64,000 nucleotides of DNA from Runella sp. SP2 (lineage in GTDB: Bacteria > Bacteroidota > Bacteroidia > Cytophagales > Spirosomataceae), in contig NZ_CP031030.1 of NCBI RefSeq assembly GCF_003711225.1, forward strand, positions 4,898,001 to 4,962,000, read 5' to 3'. How positions within the stretch are numbered: position 1 is the first letter of the stretch; each line of letters opens with the position of its first letter. The notes below the pieces were generated by a model. It made no database searches. It was not told the origin of the DNA and saw nothing but the letters and a program-made list of their open reading frames with translations. The position numbers and the translations under genes were made by a program. Below, piece after piece: positions 14,493-23,360 of the stretch.

Positions 14493-16898
14493 ATGCTTAT
14501 GTACTGGCACTACCTCACCTTTGCTTGGCGCCGCATTCGGCGTGAGAAAAAAATCAACCTAATCCGCATTGCCAATTTAAGTATCGGACTGGCAAGTGGC
14601 TTGGTCATTTTTCTTGTCGTCAACTACATGTTGACCTTCGACCGTTATCACCCTGAGGTAGAACGCTCGTATTGGGTAGTAACTGACCTAAAAAAAGAAA
14701 CAACGCTCCAAACCGATGCGGCTCCTCGCCCTCTGGCCGAAGTACTCCGCCGCGATTATGCGTTTGTAGAAAGCGCGGTTAAATTAGAGACCTTTTTTGG
14801 GCGCACCATCAGCATTCCCAATGGCCAAGGAGGCTGGGAAAAGAAGTTCAATGAGTCGCGAAATATGTGCTTCACCGAATCTCAGTATTTTGATTTGTTT
14901 GGGGTGGAATGGCTCAGTGGCGACCCTCACAAAGCCTTGGCAACGCCCAATGCCATCGTCATCAGCGAGCGATACGCCGAGAAATATTTTCAAACCACAC
15001 TCGCCCTTGGAAAAACTGTGCGTCTGGACAATCGGGTCAATCTGACCGTTACGGGTATCATTAAAAATCCGCCGTCAAACACCCAACTTCGTTACGACGG
15101 GCTGGTTTCTTACGCAACCCTCGCAAACTTAGAACCGCCCACCGCCCTCAACGATTGGTTAGGGCTTCAAAGCATGTGTTTTGTTCGGCTACGCAAGGGA
15201 ATTTCACCCAACCAACTAACCACTGCCTTGGCAGCCGTTCAGAAGAAGCATTTGCCAGCGGCTCAACTTCGCAACTTTTCTTACCACGTCCTTCCGCTGA
15301 CGGAGCTCAATCACGCTCGGAGCGGCATGGCACCTCGCCCTATATTGTTTGCTTTGATGGCCGTTGGGTTGTTGCTTGTGATGGCTGCTTGTATCAATTA
15401 CGTCAACTTGGCTACAGCCCAAGCCTTGCAACGCGCCCACGAAACGGGCGTTCGTAAAGTGGTGGGTAGCAATCGCTGGCAATTGATAAAGCAGTTTATG
15501 ACCGAAACCGCCCTGCTGACTTTCGCCGCCGTGCTTTTGGCCTTAATTTTGACCCAACTGGCCCTTCCCGTGGTCAATGACACCCTCACTCAGCAAGATG
15601 AGACGCTTCATCCCAACATTTCTGTTTTGGATGTATTTACTCCCAATGCCCTCCTTTGGTTTGTTCCACTGGTACTTGGCGTAGTTTTTTTGGCAGGTTT
15701 TTACCCTTCTTGGGTGTTATCGGGTTTTAATCCTATCAAAGCCCTCGCGGGGCGATTGACCCGAGCCAAAGGTGGACTGACCATTCGGAGAACGCTCATA
15801 ACGGGACAATTTTTGCTCACTCAGCTCTTTTTGATTGTTGTATTGGTCATTACTAGCCAACTTCGACACATGCAAAAAGCCGATTGGGGTTTTAGAACCG
15901 ACAACAAGTTGGTGGTTTGGCTACCCAAACAAGGCGCTATTCCTTACGAACGGTTGCGCAAAAGCTGGTTGGATACGCCTGGGGTACAATCAGTCACTTT
16001 TGCCAACGAACCACCCGTTTCTCCCTATAACCGTCCCAGTCCGTTCAGTTACCATACCTCTACAGAACCCGAATCGTTTGAAATCCTCGTCCGCACCGCC
16101 GACGAACACTACCTGTCGGCTTTTGGGCTTTCTCTCCTCAAAGGGCGGAATTTTAGCAAAAAGGATACCTCTCGCCACGAAGTACTGGTGAATGAAACTT
16201 TTGTAAAACAGCTCGGCATCGCTTCCTCCAAAGAAGTGATTGGAAAACCCATTCGTATCAAAGGTACGGAGCACGTTATTGCGGGTGTTGTCAAAGATTT
16301 TCGCACGGGAAATTTGCACGAGCCCATCCGCCCAATCGCGCTGGTACATGACTTATCTCACAGCTCGATGGCGGTTCTTACCTTTGCGCCCTCGGCAGTG
16401 TCCTCGGCCAGTAACGCGGTTGAGGCAATTTGGAACAACACTTTTCCAGAAGATATTTATAGAAGGAGCTATTTGAATGAACTGCTCGACTCTTTCACAA
16501 AAATGGAGCAACTTTTGGCTGGTTTTGTTCAGATTTTCGCCTTTATTGCCATCGCCATGAACTGCCTCGGACTATACGGCCTGGTGACGTTTATGGCCGA
16601 AAAACGGGCGAAGGAAATAGGCGTTCGGCGGATGCTTGGCGCGCGAACCGAACAACTGCTGTGGGTTTTTGGGCGAGAATTTAGTCGCTTATTGTTGGTT
16701 GGGTTTGCCGTTGCCGCCCCTCTAGGTTGGTGGCTTACGTCGGGCTGGTTACAGCAATACGCCTATCGCATCCAAATGAGCGGCTGGTTTTTGGTGGCTA
16801 CGCTTGGGCTCATGGTTGCCATTACCGCCGCCACCATCATAGGCCACGCCATGAAAGCCGTCGCAACCAATCCAGTGAAGCACTTGCGCGCAGAGTAG
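14493..16898 (+). CDS. MacB/FtsX-like ABC transporter permease
   Basis: 801 residues with the same architecture as the permease at 6468-8888 but diverged. TM1 is LIRIANLSIGLASGLVIFLV; an extracytoplasmic domain follows; central helices include ILFALMAVGLLLVMAACINYVNLATA. The coupling segment RAHETGVRKVVGSNRWQL recurs as RAKEIGVRRMLGARTEQLL in the second module, and the protein ends NPVKHLRAE. No ATP-binding protein gene is adjacent. An alternative ATG lies two codons later. The 259-bp stretch before it (14234-14492) is very AT-rich and holds no gene; TATATAAA-like runs there could form a promoter but no TAnnTTTG box is clear. Ends in a bidirectional terminator. Confidence 0.85.
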   Translation: MLMYWHYLTFAWRRIRREKKINLIRIANLSIGLASGLVIFLVVNYMLTFDRYHPEVERSYWVVTDLKKETTLQTDAAPRPLAEVLRRDYAFVESAVKLETFFGRTISIPNGQGGWEKKFNESRNMCFTESQYFDLFGVEWLSGDPHKALATPNAIVISERYAEKYFQTTLALGKTVRLDNRVNLTVTGIIKNPPSNTQLRYDGLVSYATLANLEPPTALNDWLGLQSMCFVRLRKGISPNQLTTALAAVQKKHLPAAQLRNFSYHVLPLTELNHARSGMAPRPILFALMAVGLLLVMAACINYVNLATAQALQRAHETGVRKVVGSNRWQLIKQFMTETALLTFAAVLLALILTQLALPVVNDTLTQQDETLHPNISVLDVFTPNALLWFVPLVLGVVFLAGFYPSWVLSGFNPIKALAGRLTRAKGGLTIRRTLITGQFLLTQLFLIVVLVITSQLRHMQKADWGFRTDNKLVVWLPKQGAIPYERLRKSWLDTPGVQSVTFANEPPVSPYNRPSPFSYHTSTEPESFEILVRTADEHYLSAFGLSLLKGRNFSKKDTSRHEVLVNETFVKQLGIASSKEVIGKPIRIKGTEHVIAGVVKDFRTGNLHEPIRPIALVHDLSHSSMAVLTFAPSAVSSASNAVEAIWNNTFPEDIYRRSYLNELLDSFTKMEQLLAGFVQIFAFIAIAMNCLGLYGLVTFMAEKRAKEIGVRRMLGARTEQLLWVFGREFSRLLLVGFAVAAPLGWWLTSGWLQQYAYRIQMSGWFLVATLGLMVAITAATIIGHAMKAVATNPVKHLRAE

Positions 16899-16936
16899 AT
16901 AGTACGATTTAAAACCAACAAAGTACCGCTTAAAAC

Positions 16937-16970
16937 AAAGCCCCACGCTCAATGATGAACGTGGGGCTTT
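16937..16970. terminator. Bidirectional intrinsic terminator
   Basis: 11-bp stem AAAGCCCCACG (16937-16947) / CGTGGGGCTTT (16960-16970) between the convergent permease and msrA genes, flanked by A- and T-rich sequence on both sides. Confidence 0.85.
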
Positions 16971-16985
16971 TAACTTGATGCTTCA

Positions 16986-17639
16986 CTAATTCTTCTTCAA
17001 TTTCTCCTTAAACACCTTGCGGAATTTATCCACTTTGGGTGCTACTACGAAGGCACAATAGCCTTGGTTTGGGTTGTTGGCAAAATAATTTTGGTGGTAT
17101 GCTTCAGCCACGTAAAACTTTTCCGCTTTCGCCACTTCCGTTACGATGGCCTTACTGTAAGCACCTGAAGCATTGAGTTCTTTGATGGCTTTTTCGGCTA
17201 ATTGTTTTTGCTCATCGTTGTGGTAAAAAATCACCGAGCGGTACTGCGGCCCCACGTCGTTGCCTTGGCGGTCTTTGGTCGTTGGGTCATGGACGCGGAA
17301 AAATACTTCCAACAATTCTACGTAGCTCACTTTCTTAGGGTCATACTTGATTTCTACGCATTCGGCATGACCCGTTACTTTGCTACATACTTGTTCGTAA
17401 GTGGGATTTTCGATAAATCCACCCGAGTACCCCGACACCACCGACTCTACGCCCTCCATTTCTTGATAGACGGCTTCGGTGCACCAAAAACAGCCAGTAC
17501 CAAAAGTCGCTGTTTGCAATCCTGTCAGCGTTTTTGCTTTGTCTTCCATTTGTTCGATTTTTTTTGCCGACTGTCCACACGACGAAAGTGCCGTCAACGT
17601 CAGCGTTCCGAGAATCAATTTTTTGAGGAATGTTTTCAT
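16986..17639 (-). CDS. msrA: Peptide methionine sulfoxide reductase MsrA, predicted lipoprotein
   Basis: 217 residues. MsrA reduces the S-epimer of methionine sulfoxide in proteins. The catalytic motif GTGCFWCTEAVYQ is near residue 46, and the conserved tail YHQNYFANNPNQGYC carries the downstream residues. Unlike cytosolic MsrA it has an N-terminal signal peptide with a lipobox (LTALSSC, Cys about residue 21), so it should be anchored in the envelope and repair extracytoplasmic proteins. Cellular reductant could come from a periplasmic thioredoxin-like protein such as the TlpA-like one at 13199-14233 (inference). Confidence 0.93.
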   Translation of the reverse strand: MKTFLKKLILGTLTLTALSSCGQSAKKIEQMEDKAKTLTGLQTATFGTGCFWCTEAVYQEMEGVESVVSGYSGGFIENPTYEQVCSKVTGHAECVEIKYDPKKVSYVELLEVFFRVHDPTTKDRQGNDVGPQYRSVIFYHNDEQKQLAEKAIKELNASGAYSKAIVTEVAKAEKFYVAEAYHQNYFANNPNQGYCAFVVAPKVDKFRKVFKEKLKKN

Positions 17640-17804
17640 AATTAATCAACAAAAAAGGGGTTGTGAAAGTGCCTTGGCGTGTTTCCCGCAAATACATACG
17701 AGAAAAGACATAATTTTAACGAACTTTGCATCGAAAAGTTTTGTGATACAATTATCTGACTTTTAATTCAAAGCGAATGTCAGCCATCTGACACTTTTTC
17801 CAAA

Positions 17805-18836
17805 ATGACGAGAACCGAGCTTTCCACTTTAGGCGAATTTGGGCTAATTGAGCGCATCAATCAGCAATTTACTCCTACTTTGCCCCAAACCATCAAGGGA
17901 ATTGGTGACGACGCTGCCGTCATCGACACGGGCAGTGATGAATATACTTTAGTTTCGACCGATATGCTCATCGAGGGTGTTCATTTCGATTTGAGCTACG
18001 CCCCACTCAAACATTTAGGCTATAAGGCCGTGGCCGTCAACGTTTCGGACATTGCCGCCATGAACGGCACCCCTCGCCAAATTACGGTAAGCATTGGGTT
18101 AAGCAATCGTTTTTCGGTGGAGGCCATTGACGAACTCTATGCGGGTATTCAAACGGCTTGCGAAGCCTACAAAGTTGACTTGGTAGGTGGCGACACGAGT
18201 GCGTCGCGTTCAGGGCTAGTGCTTTCGGTGACAGCCATCGGAACGGTCAAAAAAGATAAAATCGCGTACCGAAGCGGTGCCCAACCCAACGACGTTATCT
18301 GCGTGACGGGCGATTTAGGCGCGGCGTATTTGGGCCTTCAATTGCTAGAACGCGAAAAAAGGGAGTTTTTGGAAAACCCCAACATGCAACCCCAACTTGA
18401 AGATAAGGCTTACTTGGTAGGCCGTCAGCTCAAGCCCGAAGCGCGCACCAACATCATTTATGAGTTGAACGATGCTGGTTTGGTCCCTACTTCAATGATT
18501 GACGTATCCGACGGATTGGCGTCCGAAATTTTGCATTTGTGCAAGCAATCGGGAACGGGTGCCCAGATTTTTGAAGAACATATACCTGTCGCCGACGAGA
18601 CATTCCTCACCGCCGATGAGTTTAAATTGAGCCCTTTAACGGCGGCGTTGAACGGTGGTGAAGATTACGAGTTGTTGTTTACGATTAAACAAACCGACTA
18701 CGAAAAAATCAAAAACTCACCGCACATTAGTTTCATTGGCTTTATGACCAATGACCCCTCTGCCGTAGAAATTGTGACCAAAGGAGGCGGCCGCTTCCCC
18801 GTGCAGGCGCAAGGTTGGCAGCATTTGACGCGGTAG
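17805..18836 (+). CDS. thiL: Thiamine-monophosphate kinase ThiL
   Basis: 343-residue cytosolic kinase that phosphorylates thiamine monophosphate to thiamine diphosphate. It has the AIR-synthase/PurM-like two-domain fold. Diagnostic segments are KGIGDDAAVIDTG near the N-terminus, VSTDMLIEGVHFDLSYA, VGGDTSAS (metal/ATP site) and the C-terminal ALNGGEDYELLFTI. Length normal. It stands alone, divergent from msrA and convergent with comB, and the 3' intergenic region carries a bistable hairpin repeat rather than a plain terminator. Confidence 0.94.
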   Translation: MTRTELSTLGEFGLIERINQQFTPTLPQTIKGIGDDAAVIDTGSDEYTLVSTDMLIEGVHFDLSYAPLKHLGYKAVAVNVSDIAAMNGTPRQITVSIGLSNRFSVEAIDELYAGIQTACEAYKVDLVGGDTSASRSGLVLSVTAIGTVKKDKIAYRSGAQPNDVICVTGDLGAAYLGLQLLEREKREFLENPNMQPQLEDKAYLVGRQLKPEARTNIIYELNDAGLVPTSMIDVSDGLASEILHLCKQSGTGAQIFEEHIPVADETFLTADEFKLSPLTAALNGGEDYELLFTIKQTDYEKIKNSPHISFIGFMTNDPSAVEIVTKGGGRFPVQAQGWQHLTR

Positions 18837-18856
18837 TGAGTGTGGATTGAGTGTTG

Positions 18857-18926
18857 GGGTTGTGAGCTGCGTGTTCGGGTTGCTCACAACCCGAGTTATG
18901 GCGTGTGGGTTGTGAGCAACCCACAC
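18857..18926. repeat. Bistable hairpin repeat, copy A
   Basis: GGGTTGTGAGC (18857-18867) is complementary to GCTCACAACCC (18882-18892), but the latter can instead fold with CGGGTTG (18876-18882) into a local hairpin with a CTCA loop. A further hairpin GTGTGGGTTG-TGAG-CAACCCACAC follows at 18903-18926. It lies between convergent thiL and comB. A related element lies at 57954-58000. Confidence 0.75.
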
Positions 18927-18950
18927 CACGACATAACCCACACCACGATA

Positions 18951-19658
18951 TTACATATTCACTAATGTGCTTCCGCGAAGTACGGGCACAACGTCGTACA
19001 AGTCGCGCTGCAAGCAATACGCAATGTCTTTATGAATACCCAATCGCTGCAAACGTCGCACGTGCGACGAGTTGGCGACGTATCCTAACAAGTCATTTTG
19101 AGCCTGCTGGTACGCTCTCATTGCGAGCAACGCACTGTCTTCGCCAATGATATATTCGTCTTTGAGGGCATCGACCAACGCTCCCGCAAACAAGGTATCT
19201 TCCAAATTGACCCGTCCTTTCCAGCCCGCACACAACACAAGCACGTCGTAAGGCTGCGATTTAAGGTGATTGACAATCGCGCCTAAATTCAAAAATGCGC
19301 CCACCAATACTTTCACCGCCGAGGTTTTGGCTTTAGTAATGGATAACGTACCGTTGGTGGTCGTCATCGCAATGTTTGCCCCCACTAGGTCTTCGTCCAT
19401 GTAGCTAAAGGGCGAATTATCGAGGTCAAACCCTTCGACTTTCATGGCATTCCGTTCGGCGGCGGCGATGTAGCCTTTTTGTTGAAGTTCAAAACATTCT
19501 TCCACCGTGGCTACGGGCGTGATACTTCCTACGCCATAAGCCAGGCCCGTCACCATGCAGGAAGTAGCCCGAAAAATATCCGTCACGACAACAATCGTAT
19601 TATCAATATTATGAAGGTGAAGCAAATCGGGGGTTAAACAAACATCAATTGATTTCAT
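18951..19658 (-). CDS. comB: 2-phosphosulfolactate phosphatase family protein (ComB)
   Basis: 235 residues of the ComB family, Mg-dependent phosphatases first known from coenzyme M biosynthesis and also found in many bacteria. Recognisable segments: VVVTDIFRATSCMVTGLAYG near the N-terminus, YIAAAERNAMKVEGFDLDNSP, MTTTNGTLSITKA and VLCAGWKGRVNLEDTLFAGALVD. In bacteria that lack coenzyme M the physiological substrate is uncertain; a role in sulfonate (sulfolactate) metabolism is possible. It starts 10 bp after gcvT ends, so the two are probably co-transcribed, though no functional link is obvious. Confidence 0.85.
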   Translation of the reverse strand: MKSIDVCLTPDLLHLHNIDNTIVVVTDIFRATSCMVTGLAYGVGSITPVATVEECFELQQKGYIAAAERNAMKVEGFDLDNSPFSYMDEDLVGANIAMTTTNGTLSITKAKTSAVKVLVGAFLNLGAIVNHLKSQPYDVLVLCAGWKGRVNLEDTLFAGALVDALKDEYIIGEDSALLAMRAYQQAQNDLLGYVANSSHVRRLQRLGIHKDIAYCLQRDLYDVVPVLRGSTLVNM

Positions 19659-19668
19659 ACAAAAAATA

Positions 19669-20769
19669 TTAGACCGTTGGTTTTACAAAAGGCAATTTCA
19701 CCACTTGGGCTTTGAGCAAACGCTCACGTACTTTCACAAAAATTTCGCTTCCTACTTTACTGTTTGCCAACGGAACATAGCCAAGTCCAATTCCTTTTGA
19801 CAACGTCGGCGACTGCGTTCCTGAGGTTACGTGTCCAATCACGTTTCCTTCGGCATCGCACAATTCGTAGTGCCCACGTGGGATTCCACGGTCAATCATT
19901 TCAAAACCCACCAATTTGTTGGCAAGACCCGCTTGTTTTTGGGCAAGAAGCACGTCTGAGTCAATGAAGTTTTTGGTAAACTTAGTAACCCAACCCAGTC
20001 CCGCCTCCAACGGCGAAGTGGTATCGTCAATATCGTTTCCGTACAAACAGTAACCCATTTCTAAACGAAGGGTATCGCGTGCACCAAGGCCAATTGGCTT
20101 AATGCCCAACTCTTTGCCTGCCTCAAAAATCGCATTCCAGACTTCAACTGCTGATTCTTTTGGAATATACAACTCAAAACCACCCGCACCTGTATAACCA
20201 GTGGCAGAGATGATGATGTCAGGCAAACCCGCAAACGTACCTTTCACAAAGGTGTAATAGTCCATTTCTGCCAAGTTTACTTCCGTCAATGACTGAAGTG
20301 CTTCGGCAGCTTTGGGGCCTTGAACGGCAAACAAGCAAAGGTCGTCCGAGATGTTGTGCATTTCAACACCTTCGGTATTTTGGCCCTGAATCCAGTTCCA
20401 ATCTTTTTCGATGTTAGAAGCATTGACGACCAAAAAGTATTCATCCGCACTCACTCGATACACCAACAAATCGTCAACTACTCCGCCTTTTCCGTTGGGA
20501 AGGTAACTGTATTGAATTTTCCCGTCAAAGAGAACCGAAGCGTCGTTGGCCGACACACGCTGAATCAAGTCCAAAGCTTTAGGGCCTTTGACAATAAACT
20601 CACCCATGTGCGACACATCAAACACACCCACGCCGTTGCGAACGCAGTGATGTTCTTCGAGGTCAGACGAATAACGAACAGGCATTACGTAGCCCGCAAA
20701 TGGTACCATTTTTGCCCCCAACTGTTGGTGTAGGTCGTTAAGAGGAACTGTTTTTAGTTGCTCAGTCAT
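19669..20769 (-). CDS. gcvT: Glycine cleavage system aminomethyltransferase (T protein)
   Basis: 366 residues. The T protein releases ammonia from the aminomethyl group carried by lipoyl-H protein and transfers the methylene group to tetrahydrofolate. Family segments: [61 protein letters not shown] (folate site) and [20 protein letters not shown]. The start at 20769 is chosen over an ATG at 20799 because the predicted -7 box (20797-20804, minus strand) overlaps the latter and because homologues begin near MTEQLK. Other gcv genes are not in the window. First gene of a probable operon with comB. Confidence 0.94.
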   Translation of the reverse strand: MTEQLKTVPLNDLHQQLGAKMVPFAGYVMPVRYSSDLEEHHCVRNGVGVFDVSHMGEFIVKGPKALDLIQRVSANDASVLFDGKIQYSYLPNGKGGVVDDLLVYRVSADEYFLVVNASNIEKDWNWIQGQNTEGVEMHNISDDLCLFAVQGPKAAEALQSLTEVNLAEMDYYTFVKGTFAGLPDIIISATGYTGAGGFELYIPKESAVEVWNAIFEAGKELGIKPIGLGARDTLRLEMGYCLYGNDIDDTTSPLEAGLGWVTKFTKNFIDSDVLLAQKQAGLANKLVGFEMIDRGIPRGHYELCDAEGNVIGHVTSGTQSPTLSKGIGLGYVPLANSKVGSEIFVKVRERLLKAQVVKLPFVKPTV

Positions 20770-20796
20770 GTTCTTGGCTTGTTGAAATTTTGGGTG

Positions 20797-20804
20797 CAAA
20801 GCTA
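20797..20804 (-). promoter_or_regulatory. Predicted -7 element of gcvT
   Basis: TAGCTTTG followed by C on the minus strand, 27 nt upstream of the chosen gcvT start. No good -33 box at the usual distance. It decides between the two possible gcvT starts. Confidence 0.45.
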
Positions 20805-20901
20805 CCTTTCTAAATTGACAATCAGAAAAGTGCAGGTTTTGAAAAACGAGTTATTTCAAAAAAATGAACAAGACGCTTTAGGGGCATTTATAAATTCCGC
20901 G

Positions 20902-20909
20902 TACTTTTG
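20902..20909 (+). promoter_or_regulatory. Predicted -7 element of the IrrE-like gene
   Basis: TACTTTTG fits TAnnTTTG and lies 27 nt before the ATG at 20937. It excludes the in-frame TTG at 20907 as a start. The -33 region is unclear. Confidence 0.4.
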
Positions 20910-20936
20910 TCTAGGAATCAAGCTTTTAAGAAAGCC

Positions 20937-21641
20937 ATGGGAAAGAAAAAGCCACCTATCAACCAAGTAGCCATTGATTTTCATTTGCCCAACCGCACGG
21001 TGCTGCACTTGGGACAAATCGCGGCACAACGGGAAGGAGAGCGCCTTTTCCAAACTCTTTTGGCGGAAGAGTGGCTACTAGAACCCGCTGGAGAAGCCGC
21101 TGATGTGTCGTCGGGACAAGAGATTATTCGGCAAATTGGGCGGCGATTAGCCTATCCCGAAGAAGTAAAAGTAGCCCAACTCCACCACGTCGAAAACGAT
21201 TTTGTAGGCTTCTCGGCCTTGTATCAAAACAAAGGATGGGTTTTTATCAATGCCAAAGCCTCTGATTACGAACGCCACTACTACACCTGCTTTTTGGTCA
21301 CTTCGTTGGGGTTATACATGAACTACCCCGCCGCTGAGCTTAGCGCCCGCGCCGAGCAGTTGGTGTTTGAAACTTTCTTACCCGAGGCAGACGTGCGTAG
21401 TTTTTTTCACCGAGGTATTTCCAAACTTTCGCCGTCGTTGGCGATGGATATTGCTGATTTTTTTCAGATGCCTTTTACGGTGATTCTCAAACGTGCTCTT
21501 TTACTTGAAATCATTTCGGACGAGCAGTACCGCAACTTCCGAACTGTCAAGCCCGAACGCCCCGTTAAATCACGGCCTTTGTTTGTTTCCAAATCAAGCG
21601 AAAGCGACCAGAGTGAGTACGCCGATGAACAATGGGGCTAA
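20937..21641 (+). CDS. ImmA/IrrE-like protein without the zinc-protease motif
   Basis: 234 residues. The layout matches ImmA/IrrE metallopeptidases: a strand and turn (NKGWVFINAKASDYERHYY), a helix where HExxH should be, then an Ala/Glu helix leading to FLPEADVRSFF (like the FAAELLMP segment of the family) and a C-terminal helical part (LAMDIADFFQMPFTVILKRALLLEI). The catalytic helix reads YTCFLVTSLGLYMNYP, so both histidines and the glutamate are missing and it cannot be an active zinc protease if the alignment is right. Family members cleave phage-type repressors; an inactive member could be a binding or regulatory protein. It is the gene immediately upstream of the toxin-like operon, same strand, 556 bp apart. 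Family assignment by pattern only. Confidence 0.45.
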   Translation: MGKKKPPINQVAIDFHLPNRTVLHLGQIAAQREGERLFQTLLAEEWLLEPAGEAADVSSGQEIIRQIGRRLAYPEEVKVAQLHHVENDFVGFSALYQNKGWVFINAKASDYERHYYTCFLVTSLGLYMNYPAAELSARAEQLVFETFLPEADVRSFFHRGISKLSPSLAMDIADFFQMPFTVILKRALLLEIISDEQYRNFRTVKPERPVKSRPLFVSKSSESDQSEYADEQWG

Positions 21642-21709
21642 AGCTTTACATCTTTCAGTTAATTTGCTGAAAAATATATTTTTCTATACCAAAAATAATA
21701 ATGTTAGTA

Positions 21710-21741
21710 ATTGACATTTTTAACTGATTTGCGTAAATTTG
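21710..21741 (+). promoter_or_regulatory. Predicted promoter of the pore-former operon
   Basis: ATTG (21710-21713) and TAAATTTG (21734-21741) are 20 nt apart and fit the Bacteroidota promoter consensus. Transcription would start near 21748, giving a leader of about 450 nt before the first toxin-like gene at 22198. Confidence 0.5.
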
Positions 21742-21747
21742 CTTCGT

Positions 21748-22197
21748 GACTGTTTAAAGGCTTCCTAGGTGCCAACTACGCTCACATTTTTTTTGTATTA
21801 CTCAACGTCAATGTTAATCATGAAAAATCAACAACTCTTCTCGCTAGTACCATCTACAGCTTAGTTTGCCCAAGCCTTATCGGCTATCAACTTTTCATGG
21901 CGCTTTTAGCAACGTGATTCTATGTACTGTTTTGCTTCTGTTTTCTTTTGAAAACAAACGAGAGTTACCAATCTATTCTGGTAAATAGCTTTCTATTGTC
22001 GGTCATTTTACTTTCCTCTAGGAGGTAGGTGCGTTTTTTTGGCCAAAATATGCGCGTTTTTTCGTCCTTTAGTTGGGGTTCACTCCCCAAATGGCTACTG
22101 CTATGCGCTTACAGGTGGTAGTTATTGAAAAACTGTAAGCAAACAATTTCAACGTTATTTCATTTTACTCAACCTTTTTTTAAAACAACAAACAATC
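21748..22197 (+). other. Long structured 5' leader without a clear gene
   Basis: No convincing gene in the 556 bp between 21642 and 22197. Downstream of the predicted promoter several small hairpins can form: TGTTTTC-TTTT-GAAAACA (21939-21956), TTACCA/TGGTAA (21965-21984), CCTC/GAGG (22015-22025), TTGGGG/CCCCAA (22073-22090) and GCTTACAG/CTGTAAGC (22107-22140). A 17-codon reading frame (21811-21864, MLIMKNQQLFSLVPSTA) could be a leader peptide. Regulation through the leader is an inference. Confidence 0.35.
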
Positions 22198-23283
22198 ATG
22201 GCACTTGCATCAGATGTAAACATCGGCAGTTCAGACGTACAAACAGGAATGAGCAATAGTATGTCAGCTTCTATTATGCTCCAAACGTACACCAACACGG
22301 TATTACAAACTCCTGACATAAAACTTCCGTCCCAAGTTGATACCGATTCCAAAAGTACCGTAGTTGAAGATTTGCCCGCTCACCAAGCCCTTGCCCGTAC
22401 CAACGCCACTTATTACCTAAACACCCTCAACCCACTCATTGTCAATACGATTGCCGATGTTATTGGGTTTGGCAATCTATGGTCGGCCGAATATAGTCTT
22501 TTGTATTCGTTAGCTGAAAGCATTGACCAAGGGGACAATGCCAATACGTTTACCCAAGGAATGAATAATCTGATCAATAAAACGCAAAAAGCCGAAGCAA
22601 GCACGCAGCCTGTTATTGATGCGCTTAATGCCTTTTTGCCGTTGATTCAGACGGATGAGCGCAACTTTAATCAAGATGCCACCAATGTAAACAATGCCTT
22701 GGGGGGCGAGCAGGGTGAAATTGCCCAATTGCAAAAAGAGATTGCTGCGTACAATACCGCCATGAACAAAGACCTCGCCATCATTGGTGCTGGTGCTACC
22801 GCCGACGTGGTGGGTGGATTGATGATTGTGGTAGGGATTTTAGGTGAAATCGAAACCGCTGGCGTAAGTACAGCCCTAATTGTTGGAGGTCTTGCCGTAG
22901 TCGCAGGTGGAACCACCGCAATGGGGGTAGCAGGGGCCGACTACACTAAAACCAAAAAAGCCTACGCAGATGCCACCGCCCAATTGGCCCAAGACCAACA
23001 AGTGATGACGGCTACCCAACAAGCCGCTGCTACGATTTCGACCCTCGTCAATGCCGTTGCCCAAGGAATTTCAGCCGTTGAAAGCTTACAAAAAGGATGG
23101 AACTCATTGCAAGCAGATTTCAATCAAGTGATTCAAGCTTTGGAACAAGCCGATGATCCAAGTTTAGGGGCTTGGTTGACAAGTTTACTTTCTGCCGCAA
23201 ACGCCGACTGGACAACGACGCTCGAACTTGCCAAGAGCATCCAACAGTACGGAACACTGCCAGTTCAGAAATCAACAAACTAA
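22198..23283 (+). CDS. Hbl/ClyA-like alpha-pore-forming toxin subunit with a two-segment hydrophobic head
   Basis: 361 residues, almost all helical. A long N-terminal helical part contains VIGFGNLW (about 88-95). A predicted coiled coil runs from about 155 to 192 (GGEQGEIAQLQKEIAAYN). A hydrophobic head of two segments (about 194-215 and 221-246, GLMIVVGILGEIE then STALIVGGLAVVAGG) interrupts the helices. Then a second long helix and a C-terminal GWNSL (300-304) with Trp 338 complete the protein. This helix-head-helix plan matches Bacillus_HBL-type and related alpha-pore-forming toxins, and the double hydrophobic segment resembles the pore-inserting B component of tripartite toxins (family knowledge). 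No signal peptide is visible. First gene of a run of three related subunits; a hairpin follows its stop. A non-toxin helical membrane protein remains possible. Confidence 0.65.
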   Translation: MALASDVNIGSSDVQTGMSNSMSASIMLQTYTNTVLQTPDIKLPSQVDTDSKSTVVEDLPAHQALARTNATYYLNTLNPLIVNTIADVIGFGNLWSAEYSLLYSLAESIDQGDNANTFTQGMNNLINKTQKAEASTQPVIDALNAFLPLIQTDERNFNQDATNVNNALGGEQGEIAQLQKEIAAYNTAMNKDLAIIGAGATADVVGGLMIVVGILGEIETAGVSTALIVGGLAVVAGGTTAMGVAGADYTKTKKAYADATAQLAQDQQVMTATQQAAATISTLVNAVAQGISAVESLQKGWNSLQADFNQVIQALEQADDPSLGAWLTSLLSAANADWTTTLELAKSIQQYGTLPVQKSTN

Positions 23284-23293
23284 TTGTTTCTGC

Positions 23294-23319
23294 TAGGCAG
23301 GGCGAGTGCGCCCTGCCTA
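23294..23319 (+). other. Inter-cistronic stem-loop
   Basis: Perfect 11-bp stem with tetraloop AGTG: TAGGCAGGGCG pairs with CGCCCTGCCTA. No T-tract follows, so it is not a standard terminator. It lies between the first two toxin-like genes and could stabilise or attenuate the mRNA. Confidence 0.6.
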
Positions 23320-23360
23320 CACTTATTTCTGATTATCCCTTTCACTCAATTTTCAACGTT

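Noticed and set aside
22029-22122. Possible 30-codon reading frame starting GTG after GGAGG in the leader
   Set aside because: Overlaps two predicted hairpins, Shine-Dalgarno use is weak in Bacteroidota, and the peptide has no features; mentioned only as part of the leader.
23172-23360. In-frame 63-residue N-terminal extension of the second toxin-like protein
   Set aside because: It overlaps the upstream gene, crosses the inter-cistronic hairpin and is Cys/Arg-rich, unlike the rest; the ATG at 23361 gives an N-terminus similar to its neighbour.
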